The notes beneath the pieces were generated by a model. It was not told where the DNA came from. It was given only the letters and a program-made list of their open reading frames with translations, and searched no databases. Shown here in pieces: positions 25,193 to 33,326 of a stretch of 64,000 nucleotides of DNA. A program made the position numbers and the translations under genes. How positions within the stretch are numbered: the stretch's first letter is position 1; each line of letters begins with the position of its first letter. This stretch comes from Falsiroseomonas oleicola (lineage in GTDB: Bacteria > Pseudomonadota > Alphaproteobacteria > Acetobacterales > Acetobacteraceae). The stretch covers positions 1,302,001 to 1,366,000 of the forward strand of contig NZ_JAERQM010000001.1 of the NCBI RefSeq assembly GCF_019029495.1. Direction: 5' to 3'.

Positions 25193-26539
25193 TCAACGAG
25201 ATTTCGGCAGCCCGGCCAGCGCCGTGTCCACCGCGTCGCCGAAGCGGGCGACGATGGAATCGATGTCCTGGGCGGTGGCGATGTAGGGGGGCGCCAGCAG
25301 CACATGGTCGCCGAGGCGGCCATCGATGGTGCCGGCCATGGGGTAGCAGGCCAGGCCGTTGTCATAGGCGGCGCGCTTGATGCGGTCGTTCAGCTTCAGC
25401 GCCGGGTCGAAGGGCGCCTTGCTGCCGCGATCCTTGACGAATTCGGCGGCCCAGAACAGGCCGCGGCCGCGGATGTCGCCGACATGGCGATGGTTGCCCA
25501 GGCGCTCCACCAGCCGCTGTTCCAGCAGCGCGCCCATGGCCTGGATATTGGCCAGCAGCCCTTCCTCCCGGATCACCCGCTGCACCGCCAGCGCGGCGGC
25601 GGCGGCCATGGGATGGGCCTGGTAGGTATGGCCGTGCATGAAGGCGCCGCTGCCGTCGCGCAGCGCGTCCATGACGCGATGGTTGGCCAGGATGCCGCCG
25701 ATCGGCTGGTAGCCACCACCCAGGCCCTTCGCCACCACCTGGATGTCCGGCGTCACGCCTTCCTGTTCCCAGGCATGCATGGTGCCGGTGCGGCCCATGC
25801 CGCACATCACCTCATCCAATATCAGCAGCGCCCCATGCCGGTCGCAGACCGCGCGCATGGCCTGGAAATAGCCCGGCAAGGCGGTGACGCAGCCGAGCGT
25901 CGCGCCGACCACCGGCTCCGCGATGAAGGCGATGACGGTGTCGGGGCCGAGGCGCTGAAACTCCGCCTCCAGTTCCGCCGCCAGCCGGGCCACATAATCG
26001 GCGTCGGATTCCGCCGGCCCACGGTCGCGATAGGCGTAGCAGGGCGCGACATGGCTGAAGGCGTCGGACAGGATCGGCTGGTAGATCGCCTTCCGCATGG
26101 CATTGCCGCCGGCCGCCAGCGCGCCGAGCGTATTGCCATGATAGCTCTGCCGCCTTGCGATATACTTTTGCCTGTTTGGCTGGCCGATTTCCCAGAAATA
26201 CTGGCGGGAGAGCTTCAGCGCCGCCTCCATGGCCTCGGAGCCGGAGGAGCAGAGATAGAGCTGGGTCAGGCCGCCGGGCTCACCCTCCAGCACCAGGTCG
26301 GCCAGCGCCTCCGCGCTCTCGCAGGAATAGAGCGCCGTGTGGGCGTAGGTCAGCTGGTCCATCTGCGCGCGCATCGCGTCCAGCACGCGGGGATGGCCAT
26401 GACCGAGGCAGGCGACGGCCGCGCCGCCGGAGCCATCGATGATGGTCTTTCCGTTGGAGTCATGCAGGAAGATTCCCTCGCCTCGCAAAGCGAGGGGCGG
26501 GTCCTGCCGCAAATTGCGCTGGACCAGATGGCTACGCAT
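25193..26539 (-). CDS. Class III PLP-dependent aminotransferase
   Basis: A 448-residue fold-type I aminotransferase of the omega/class III group. The PLP-binding segment DIQVVAKGLGGGYQPIGG contains the Schiff-base Lys, and LLILDEVMCGMGRTG the PLP-pyridine Asp. Also visible are LCSSGSEAMEAALKL (phosphate loop) and the family's C-terminal GLACYPMAGTIDG. Annotated relatives are often called aspartate aminotransferase family or omega-amino acid:pyruvate transaminase. The 8-bp overlap with ridA and the nearby nupC suggest one operon that takes up and breaks down a nitrogen compound. Confidence 0.9.
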   Translation of the reverse strand: MRSHLVQRNLRQDPPLALRGEGIFLHDSNGKTIIDGSGGAAVACLGHGHPRVLDAMRAQMDQLTYAHTALYSCESAEALADLVLEGEPGGLTQLYLCSSGSEAMEAALKLSRQYFWEIGQPNRQKYIARRQSYHGNTLGALAAGGNAMRKAIYQPILSDAFSHVAPCYAYRDRGPAESDADYVARLAAELEAEFQRLGPDTVIAFIAEPVVGATLGCVTALPGYFQAMRAVCDRHGALLILDEVMCGMGRTGTMHAWEQEGVTPDIQVVAKGLGGGYQPIGGILANHRVMDALRDGSGAFMHGHTYQAHPMAAAAALAVQRVIREEGLLANIQAMGALLEQRLVERLGNHRHVGDIRGRGLFWAAEFVKDRGSKAPFDPALKLNDRIKRAAYDNGLACYPMAGTIDGRLGDHVLLAPPYIATAQDIDSIVARFGDAVDTALAGLPKSR

Positions 26540-26924
26540 GGGTGGGCTCTCCGGCGAGGGCGATGCAGGCGAAGGCGACGCGGGCCTCGGTCGGCACGCC
26601 GAAGCGGGCCGTGTGCCGGGCCGGCAGGCCGTTTGGAAAATGCGTCACATATTCGGCGTTGAGCGCGGCGTAGTCGGCGGGGTCGGTGATCAGCATGGTC
26701 ATCTGCACCACCCGGTCCAGCCCGCTGCCCGCAGCTTCCAGAATGGCGGCGACCTTGGCCAGCGCGTTCCGCACCTCCTCCGCCGGCGTCGCGCCGCGCG
26801 AAATGCCGCGGGCCGGGTCATGCGGCGCGGAATGGCCGGAGACGAAGACCAGGCCGCCGGCGCGCGTCGCCTCGCTGAAGGGGCGGGGGGAGCCGGCGGG
26901 GGGCGGGCCGAGGATGTCGAACAT
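26532..26924 (-). CDS. RidA family enamine/imine deaminase
   Basis: A 130-residue RidA/YjgF/UK114 family protein, usual length. The trimer-forming pattern is visible: FVSGHSAPHDPARG near residue 27, then VRNALAKVAAILEAAGSGLDRVVQMTMLITD and the carboxyl-binding segment HTARFGVPTEARVAFACIAL, with the Arg that binds substrate carboxylates. RidA hydrolyses reactive 2-aminoacrylate-type intermediates made by PLP enzymes; here it precedes such an enzyme with an 8-bp overlap, which makes a protective or direct catabolic role likely. Confidence 0.88.
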   Translation of the reverse strand: MFDILGPPPAGSPRPFSEATRAGGLVFVSGHSAPHDPARGISRGATPAEEVRNALAKVAAILEAAGSGLDRVVQMTMLITDPADYAALNAEYVTHFPNGLPARHTARFGVPTEARVAFACIALAGEPTHA

Positions 26925-26935
26925 GAGGTCCTTTC

Positions 26936-28180
26936 TCAGGGCGCCGTCAGCAGCCCCACCACCGCGCCCGTCATGCAGCAGGCGATGGTCGCGGCCACCA
27001 GCGCCGGCAGGCCGAGCTTCACGATATCGGCCCGCCGTTCCGGGCACATCGCCACCATGCCACCCAGCATGATGCCGACCGAGGCGAAGTTGGTGAAGCC
27101 GCACAGCGCATAGATCAGGATCAGCCGCGACCTTTCGCTCAGCCCCAGCCCGCCGGATTGCGCGAGTTCGAGATAGGCGACGAATTCATTCACCACGACC
27201 TTGGTGCCGAGCGAGGCGGCAACCGTGCCGGCGCTCTCGGCCGGGATGCCCATGGCAAAGGCCAGCGGCCAGAACAGCACGGCGCAGATGCGCTGCAAGG
27301 TCAGCCCGGTCAGCGGTTCCAGCACCATGTTCAGCAGCGCCACCAGCGCCACGAAGACCACCAGCGTCGCCATGATGCCGAGCAGCAGGGTCAGCCCATC
27401 CTGCGTGCCGCGCACCAGCGCTTCCATGGTGCTGTCATACAGGCGCGGCGCCGTGGCGGCCTGTTCGACGACAGGTGCCGCATCGCCCGGTCGCATCAGC
27501 AGCGCCACCAGCACGGCGGCCGGCGCCGAGATCAGGCTGGCGGTCAGCAACTGGCCGGCGGCGTCGGGCACCACGGGGGCGATCATCACCGCATAGACCA
27601 CCAGCATATTGCCGGCGATGGTGGCGAGCCCCGCGGTCATCACCACGAACATCTCGCTGATCGAAAGCCGCGCCAGCCAGGGACGGACCAGCAGCGGCGC
27701 CTCCACCATGCCAACGAAGACATTGGCCGCGGTGGCGAAGCCGGCCGCGCCGCCGAGGCCGAAGGCGCGCGTCAGCAGGCGGGCCAGCGCCTCCACGATC
27801 ACCGGGATGACGCGCCAGTGGTACAGCACGGCGGCCAGCGCACCGACCACCAGCACCAGCGGCAGGCCCTGGAAGAACAGGATGAAGCCGGCGCCGGGAA
27901 AGGGCTCCGCGAAGGGCAGAGGCCCGCCGCCGAGATAGCCGAAGACGAAGCTGGTGCCGGCCCGCGTCGCCGTGGCCAGCGCATCCACCGCGCGGCCCAG
28001 CAGGGCGAAGGCGGCGCGCAGCGGCGGAATGTGCAGAAGCGCGGCGGCGAACAGGATTTGCAGACCCAGCCCGGCCGCGACGACGCGCCAGGGGGTGCAC
28101 CGGTGGAAGCCGCCGAGCGCCCAGGCGAGGGTGGTGAGCGCCAGCAGGCCGAGGGCGGATTGGAGCTGGAGGAGGGTCAA
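26936..28180 (-). CDS. NupC family concentrative nucleoside transporter
   Basis: A 414-residue membrane transporter of the CNT/NupC family. Features: early [11 protein letters not shown] loop, [43 protein letters not shown] with the Glu of the nucleoside site, and late [15 protein letters not shown] and [18 protein letters not shown], both standard CNT signatures. No ATG or GTG lies near the expected start; a TTG at 28180 follows a GGAGAG motif and gives the right length, so I use it. It begins 31 nt after rmuC and ends 11 nt before ridA, and is likely co-transcribed with both. Confidence 0.88.
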   Translation of the reverse strand: MTLLQLQSALGLLALTTLAWALGGFHRCTPWRVVAAGLGLQILFAAALLHIPPLRAAFALLGRAVDALATATRAGTSFVFGYLGGGPLPFAEPFPGAGFILFFQGLPLVLVVGALAAVLYHWRVIPVIVEALARLLTRAFGLGGAAGFATAANVFVGMVEAPLLVRPWLARLSISEMFVVMTAGLATIAGNMLVVYAVMIAPVVPDAAGQLLTASLISAPAAVLVALLMRPGDAAPVVEQAATAPRLYDSTMEALVRGTQDGLTLLLGIMATLVVFVALVALLNMVLEPLTGLTLQRICAVLFWPLAFAMGIPAESAGTVAASLGTKVVVNEFVAYLELAQSGGLGLSERSRLILIYALCGFTNFASVGIMLGGMVAMCPERRADIVKLGLPALVAATIACCMTGAVVGLLTAP

Positions 28181-28211
28181 AGCCCACTCTCCGTGCTGGG
28201 TGGCGGCGACA

Positions 28212-29213
28212 TCATTCAGCGGCCCTCGCGGTCTCGTCCGGAATGTCGAGCGCGCGGATCGCCGCACTCCGGCGGATGATCTTCTCCGCCGTGATCTCGA
28301 TGTCCCGCACATCCTGCTGGATATTCGCGAAATGGCCGCGCAGCGCGCCGGTGCGGCGTTCCAGGCGGGCGCAGTCCTCGGCCAGCGCCTCCACCTCATG
28401 CCGGATGCGCCGCGCCTCATCCTGAAGCCGCGCATCGCGCAGCAGCCCGCGCATGGTGTTGAGCACGGCCCAGAGGCTGGATGGCCCCACGATATGCACG
28501 CCGCGCCGCGCCGCCTCCGCCACCAGGTCGCCATGCGCCGCATGCAGCGTGGCATGAACGGCCTCCGACGGCAGGAACATCAGCGCGCCTTCCGCCGTCT
28601 CCCCGGGGATCAGGTATTTGGTCGAGATATCCGCGACATGCTTGCGGATGTCCTGGGTGAAGCGGCGCGTGGCCAGCAGCCGGGCCGGCGCATCCGGCGC
28701 GTCCTGCATCGCCGCCCAGGCCTCCAGCGGGAATTTGCTGTCCACCACGATCGGGCCGGGCGGAAAGGGCAGGCGGATCAGGCAGTCGCAGCGGGTGCCG
28801 TTGGACAGGGTGTGCTGCCAGACAAAACCCGCCGCCGGCAGCCGGTCCGCCACCAGGTCGCGCAGCTGCACCTCCCCCAAGGCTCCGCGCGCCTGCTTGT
28901 TGCCGAGCATGGCGGCGAGCGAGGTCACCTGCCCGCCCAGCGCCTCAATATTCTGGCGGGCGGCGTCGATCACCGACAGGCGCTGCTGGATGGCGGTGGC
29001 GGTGGCCTGGCTGCGTTCGGCGGCGTGGTCCAGCCGCGCGGCCAGCGTCCGCTCCTGTTCCCGCATCCGGTCCTCGCTGAGGCGGGCGAGGCGGTCCTGG
29101 CCGGCGGCCAGGGCCTCCATCATCGCGCCCAGGCGCAGCACCTCATCCCCGCGCCGGCCGCGGAGCGCCAGCACCAGCAGCAGCAGGCCGAAGGCCAGGG
29201 CGCCGGCGATCAA
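28212..29213 (-). CDS. rmuC: RmuC family DNA recombination protein
   Basis: A 333-residue RmuC protein: an N-terminal membrane helix, a long coiled-coil (about residues 30-100, rich in Glu, Arg and Leu), and the RmuC nuclease-like domain with [12 protein letters not shown], the [24 protein letters not shown] core and [22 protein letters not shown]. RmuC limits recombination at short inverted repeats in E. coli, which is interesting given the palindromic repeats in this genome. TTG at 29213 is used, but a CTG at 29237 has a perfect AAAGGAG site 7 nt upstream and would include a more complete membrane helix. Confidence 0.9.
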   Translation of the reverse strand: MIAGALAFGLLLLVLALRGRRGDEVLRLGAMMEALAAGQDRLARLSEDRMREQERTLAARLDHAAERSQATATAIQQRLSVIDAARQNIEALGGQVTSLAAMLGNKQARGALGEVQLRDLVADRLPAAGFVWQHTLSNGTRCDCLIRLPFPPGPIVVDSKFPLEAWAAMQDAPDAPARLLATRRFTQDIRKHVADISTKYLIPGETAEGALMFLPSEAVHATLHAAHGDLVAEAARRGVHIVGPSSLWAVLNTMRGLLRDARLQDEARRIRHEVEALAEDCARLERRTGALRGHFANIQQDVRDIEITAEKIIRRSAAIRALDIPDETARAAE

Positions 29214-29303
29214 CGCGAGGGGCAGCCAGTCCGGCAGGCGAGGACTCCTTTGTCGCGAATCGGGGCTCAGAAACCCAGACTCGCATCCCGGCGCCGCCTC
29301 TGG

Positions 29304-29915
29304 CTACGCCGGCGCGAATTCCCCATTCGCGCCCAGCAGCATCAGCCTACCCGTAGCCACGCCGAAATGCGCGCCCTGCAGCGTCAGGCGGCCCGCTTCC
29401 ACGGCCTCCGCCACCCAGGGGAAGGTCATGAGGTTGGCGAGCGACAGGCGCACCGCCTCCAGCTCACAGGCCTCCTGCTGGTCCTGCTCCACCGGCACGC
29501 ATTCCAGCACGCGGCGGCGGGCCTCGGTGGCGATGGTCATCCAGGCCGGCACGAAGTCACGCGCTTCCGGCGGCGCGCCGCGCAGCAAAGCGGTGACGCC
29601 GCCGCACATGGCGTGGCCCATCACCACAAGCTGCGAGACCTTCAGCACCCGCACGCCGAATTCCAGCGCCGCGCTGGTGCCGTGATAGGCGCCGTCGGGA
29701 CTGAAGGGCGGCACGAGGTTGGCCACGTTGCGCACCACGAACAGCTCCCCCGGCCCGGCACCGAAGATCACGGCCGGGTCCACGCGGCTGTCGGAACAGG
29801 CGATGACCATGGTCTCGGGATGCTGGCCCTGGGCGGCCAGGGCCTCGAATCGCGCGCGTTCCTGCGGCCAGGTGTCGGCGCGGAAGCGGCGATAGCCGTC
29901 GAGGAGGCGGTTCAT
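29304..29915 (-). CDS. Beta-class carbonic anhydrase
   Basis: A 203-residue beta-carbonic anhydrase that interconverts carbon dioxide and bicarbonate. Zinc ligands and catalytic residues are visible: CSDSRVDP with the first Cys and the Asp-Arg dyad, and MGHAMCGG with the His and second Cys. [10 protein letters not shown] is the family's conserved loop. A longer frame starts at 29993, but the extra residues are arginine-rich and unlike the family, so the ATG at 29915 with an AAAGG motif upstream was chosen. It follows purH on the same strand after 98 bp that includes a strong hairpin. Confidence 0.92.
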   Translation of the reverse strand: MNRLLDGYRRFRADTWPQERARFEALAAQGQHPETMVIACSDSRVDPAVIFGAGPGELFVVRNVANLVPPFSPDGAYHGTSAALEFGVRVLKVSQLVVMGHAMCGGVTALLRGAPPEARDFVPAWMTIATEARRRVLECVPVEQDQQEACELEAVRLSLANLMTFPWVAEAVEAGRLTLQGAHFGVATGRLMLLGANGEFAPA

Positions 29916-29960
29916 CAACTCAAGCCTTTGGATGGTGGAGACGGCGCGCGAGATGGTTGC

Positions 29961-29988
29961 GCGCCCGGCCGAATGGAAGGCCGGGCGC
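29961..29988. terminator. Perfect inverted repeat after purH
   Basis: A 10-bp perfect stem, GCGCCCGGCC with GGCCGGGCGC, and an 8-nt loop, 26 nt downstream of the purH stop. On the minus strand it is preceded by TTTTTATGCG and not followed by a T-run, so it is not a textbook terminator; it may be Rho-assisted or protect the mRNA end. Confidence 0.45.
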
Positions 29989-30013
29989 CGCATAAAAATG
30001 ACAGAACCGTAAT

Positions 30014-31588
30014 TCAGTGCCGGAAGTGGCGCATGCCCGTGAAGACCATGGCGAGGCCTGCCTTGTCCGCCGCCGCGATCACCTCGGCATCCCGCATCGA
30101 CCCGCCCGGCTGGATCACCGCCGTGGCGCCGGCCGCCGCCGCCGTCTCCAGCCCGTCCGCGAAGGGGAAGAAGGCGTCGGAGGCGACGACGGAGCCCTCT
30201 GCCAGTGGCCGGTCCAGCCCTGCCGCCTTGGCCGCGGCCTCAGACTTCCAGGCGGCGATGCGGCTGCTCTCCACGCGGTTCATCTGCCCGGCGCCGATGC
30301 CGACCGTGGCGAGGCCCTTGGCATAGACGATGGCGTTGGACTTCACATGCTTGCAGACGCGGAAGGCAAACAGCAGATCTTCCAGCTCCTGTTGCGTCGG
30401 CACGCGCTGGGTGACGACCTTCAGCTTCTCCAGCGCCACCCGCCCGGCATCGCGCGACTGCGCCAGGAAGCCGCCGGCCACCGACTTGAAGGTCAGGCCC
30501 GGCGCCGCCGGGTCCGGCAGCGCGCCGGTCAGCAACAAGCGCAAATTCTTCTTGCGGGCGAAGATGGCCCGCGCGGCGGCGTCGGCATCGGGGGCCACCA
30601 CCACCTCGGTGAAGATGGCCGTGATGCGCTCGGCGGCTTCGGCATCCAGGATGCGGTTGGCGGCCACGATGCCGCCGAAGGCGGAGACCGGGTCGCAGCG
30701 CAGGGCAAGGTCCCAGGCCGCGGCGAGGCTGTCGGCCTCCGCCACGCCGCAGGGGTTGGCGTGCTTGACGATGACGATGGCCGGCTGCTCGAACTCCGCG
30801 ACGCATTCGAAGGCGGCGTCGGTGTCGTTCAGGTTGTTGTAGGACAGTTCCTTGCCCTGGATCTGCGCGGCGGTGGCCAGCCCCGGCCGCAGGCTGCCAT
30901 CGGCATAGAAGCCGGCCTGCTGGTGCGGGTTCTCGCCATAGCGCAGCGTCTGGCGCAGCAGCCCGGCGAAGGCCAGGCGCGGCGGGAAGGCCTCCCCATT
31001 CTGGCCGGCGAACCAGGTGCTGATGGCCGTGTCATAGGCCGCCGTGCGCGCATAGGCCGCCTGGGCCAAACGACGACGCAGGCCCAGGCTGGTCCCCCCC
31101 TGCAGCAATTCCGCCTGCACTTCCGCCAACTGCCCCGGCTCGGTGACGACAACAACCGAAGCAAAGTTCTTGGCGGCGGAGCGGATCATGGCGGGGCCGC
31201 CGATGTCGATATTCTCGATGCAGTCCTCGAAGCCGGCGCCCTGGGCCACCGTCGCCTCGAAGGGGTAGAGGTTCACCGCCACCAGGTCGATCGGGGCGAT
31301 GGCGTGTTCCTCCATCTGCGCCAGATGCTCCGGCAGGTCGCGCCGGCCGAGCAGACCGCCATGGACCTGCGGCACCAGGGTCTTCACCCGCCCGTCGAGG
31401 ATCTCCGGAAAGCCCGAATGCTCCGCCACATCCTTCACCGGGATGCCGGCGATGCGCAGCGCCTGGGCGGTGCCGCCGGTGGAGAGGATCTCGGCGCCAT
31501 GGGCGACAAGCTGGCGGGCGAATTCGACGATCCCCGTCTTGTCGGAGACGGAGAGCAGGGCGCGGCGGATGGGGGTCATGTCGGACAT
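30014..31588 (-). CDS. purH: Bifunctional AICAR transformylase/IMP cyclohydrolase
   Basis: A 524-residue PurH carrying out the last two steps of purine synthesis. The N-terminal MGS-like cyclohydrolase domain starts [20 protein letters not shown] and has ILSTGGTAQ. The C-terminal transformylase domain has [14 protein letters not shown], the catalytic Lys-His in [35 protein letters not shown] and the terminal [15 protein letters not shown]. The ATG at 31588 gives the normal N-terminus; the 21 codons further upstream look non-coding. It is divergent from the nitroreductase gene across 164 bp. Confidence 0.97.
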   Translation of the reverse strand: MSDMTPIRRALLSVSDKTGIVEFARQLVAHGAEILSTGGTAQALRIAGIPVKDVAEHSGFPEILDGRVKTLVPQVHGGLLGRRDLPEHLAQMEEHAIAPIDLVAVNLYPFEATVAQGAGFEDCIENIDIGGPAMIRSAAKNFASVVVVTEPGQLAEVQAELLQGGTSLGLRRRLAQAAYARTAAYDTAISTWFAGQNGEAFPPRLAFAGLLRQTLRYGENPHQQAGFYADGSLRPGLATAAQIQGKELSYNNLNDTDAAFECVAEFEQPAIVIVKHANPCGVAEADSLAAAWDLALRCDPVSAFGGIVAANRILDAEAAERITAIFTEVVVAPDADAAARAIFARKKNLRLLLTGALPDPAAPGLTFKSVAGGFLAQSRDAGRVALEKLKVVTQRVPTQQELEDLLFAFRVCKHVKSNAIVYAKGLATVGIGAGQMNRVESSRIAAWKSEAAAKAAGLDRPLAEGSVVASDAFFPFADGLETAAAAGATAVIQPGGSMRDAEVIAAADKAGLAMVFTGMRHFRH

Positions 31589-31752
31589 GGGGGGGTTGGA
31601 ACCTGACAGCATGATGGCCGGGGGTATGGACCCGCCGCAGTGCAGCATCAACCAATGCCTTCGCGAGGCAGCCTTGCGGTTTAGGCGGCGGATGCCCTGG
31701 ACCTGCGGGACCGCTTCGCGTTACGCGGCATCCAGATTCCGGAGAGACACGC

Positions 31753-32574
31753 ATGGACCAGGCCCCGATCGAAACCGTCCGCGCCCGCTATGGCGCCGAT
31801 GCCGGCCCGGAGACGGCGCTGGAGATGACCAATCCGGTGCTGGAGACCCTGCTGAACCACCGCTCCATCCGCGCCTTCACCGACCAGAAGCTGGCGCCGG
31901 GCACGCTGGAGACGCTGGTGGCCGCGGCGCAATCCGCCCCCACCTCCTCCAACCTCCAGGCCTGGTCCGTGGTCGCGGTGGAGGACGAGGCGCGGCGCAA
32001 CCGGCTGGCCGACCTTTCCAGCCGCCAGGCCTTCATCCGCCAGGCGCCGCTGTTCCTGTGCTGGATCGCCGACAATTCCCGCCTGACCCGGCTGGGCGAG
32101 GCGCATCAGCGGAAGATGGAGGGGCTGGACTACCTGGAATCCTTCATGGTGGCGCTGGTGGATGCCGCCCTGGCCGCGCAGAACGCGCTGGTGGCAGCGG
32201 AATCGCTGGGTCTCGGCACCGTCTATGTCGGCCAGTTGCGGCAATACCCGGAGAAGGTCTCGGCGGAGCTGAACCTGCCGCCCAATGCCTTCGCCTGCTT
32301 CGGCATGGCGGTCGGCCACCCCGCCATGCAGGGCGCCGTGAAGCCCCGCCTGCCGCAATCCCTGGTGCTGCACCGGGAGCAGTATCAGGTGGCGGAGGAA
32401 GACCGGAAGATCGCGGGCTATGACAAGGCCCTGGGCGATTTCTCCGTGGCGCAGGGCATGGGCCAGCAGGACTGGACCCAGCGCATGATGAGCCGCGTCG
32501 GCACCGCCGCCGGGCTGTCGGGGCGGGACCGGATGCGGGATGCGCTGACGGCGCTGGGCTTTCCGCTGAAATAG
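31753..32574 (+). CDS. NADPH-dependent nitroreductase, NfsA/Frp-like
   Basis: A 273-residue flavin reductase of the NfsA/Frp group. Family features: LNHRSIRAFTDQKLAPGTLE at residues 35-54, SAPTSSNLQAWSVVAVED (FMN-binding), a mid-region LVAAESLGLGTVYVGQLRQYPE, and the VGHPAMQGAVKPRLPQSLVLHRE block. Uses NADPH and FMN to reduce quinones or nitro compounds by two electrons. A GGAGAG site lies upstream of the ATG. Single-gene unit, divergent from purH. Confidence 0.9.
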   Translation: MDQAPIETVRARYGADAGPETALEMTNPVLETLLNHRSIRAFTDQKLAPGTLETLVAAAQSAPTSSNLQAWSVVAVEDEARRNRLADLSSRQAFIRQAPLFLCWIADNSRLTRLGEAHQRKMEGLDYLESFMVALVDAALAAQNALVAAESLGLGTVYVGQLRQYPEKVSAELNLPPNAFACFGMAVGHPAMQGAVKPRLPQSLVLHREQYQVAEEDRKIAGYDKALGDFSVAQGMGQQDWTQRMMSRVGTAAGLSGRDRMRDALTALGFPLK

Positions 32575-32709
32575 GATCGGCGGACCTTTCGCCCGAGGGA
32601 TGCCTATCTGAAAGTGGCGCCGGCAACGGCTTGTTCACCGGCCGGCGCCATAATGCCCCCCACCACGCCACGCGATCGGCCGGATTGCCGGCGCCACGGG
32701 GATCAAGGC

Positions 32710-33321
32710 ATGTCTGTGACGACCGAAACGACCGACACCTTCCGCGACGCCGTGCGGGCGGAGCTGCATCCGGCCCTGGATGACTTCCGCCGCTTCGTCG
32801 ATCGCCGCATCGCCGAGCTGAGCGCGGAGCTGCATGCCAGCGTCGAGATCTCCGACATGGGGGAGGAGCGGATGACCAAGGAACTGGCCCGCATCCACGA
32901 CCAGATCGGCCAGCTCGTCGCCGTTCCCGCCGCCGCCACCCGCAACAGCGGGCTGGAGCTGGAGGCGGTGGTGCAGGCCACGGAAGCCGCCGCCAATACC
33001 ATCATGGAAGCGGCCGAGGCGATCCAGGACTGGGTCGCCACAGGCGGCAAGGACCTGGATGCGGTGGCGGCGATCGCCGAGCGGGTGAATTCGATCTTCG
33101 AGGCCTGCAGCTTCCAGGACGTCACCGGCCAGCGCATCCGCCGCGCCATCCAGCACCTCCAGCAGGTGGAGACGATGCTGGAGACGATGATCCCCGAAGG
33201 CGTCCGGCCGGAAGTGCCGCGCGAGCAGGTGGAGGTGAAGACCGCCATCCGCACGGTGGAAACCCCGGCCGGCGGCGACCTCGGCCAGGCCGCGATCGAC
33301 GCCCTGCTGGATGATTTCTGA
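32710..33321 (+). CDS. cheZ: Chemotaxis protein phosphatase CheZ
   Basis: A 203-residue, mostly helical CheZ. The catalytic segment IFEACSFQDVTGQRIRRAIQ is clear, with Asp137 and Gln141 in the same D-x-x-x-Q spacing used by E. coli CheZ to dephosphorylate CheY-P. The C-terminal tail ends AIDALLDDF, the acidic amphipathic peptide that binds CheY. The ATG at 32710 leaves out 32 upstream codons that are proline/arginine-rich. There are no other chemotaxis genes here, so the cheZ gene is separated from the che cluster. Its 3' end is 5 bp from the convergent RTX gene. Confidence 0.9.
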   Translation: MSVTTETTDTFRDAVRAELHPALDDFRRFVDRRIAELSAELHASVEISDMGEERMTKELARIHDQIGQLVAVPAAATRNSGLELEAVVQATEAAANTIMEAAEAIQDWVATGGKDLDAVAAIAERVNSIFEACSFQDVTGQRIRRAIQHLQQVETMLETMIPEGVRPEVPREQVEVKTAIRTVETPAGGDLGQAAIDALLDDF

Positions 33322-33326
33322 GGCGC

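Noticed and set aside
31589-31752. Possible purine riboswitch upstream of purH
   Set aside because: The gap is only 164 bp, very GC-rich, and lacks the conserved purine-aptamer core sequences; only short hairpins are seen.
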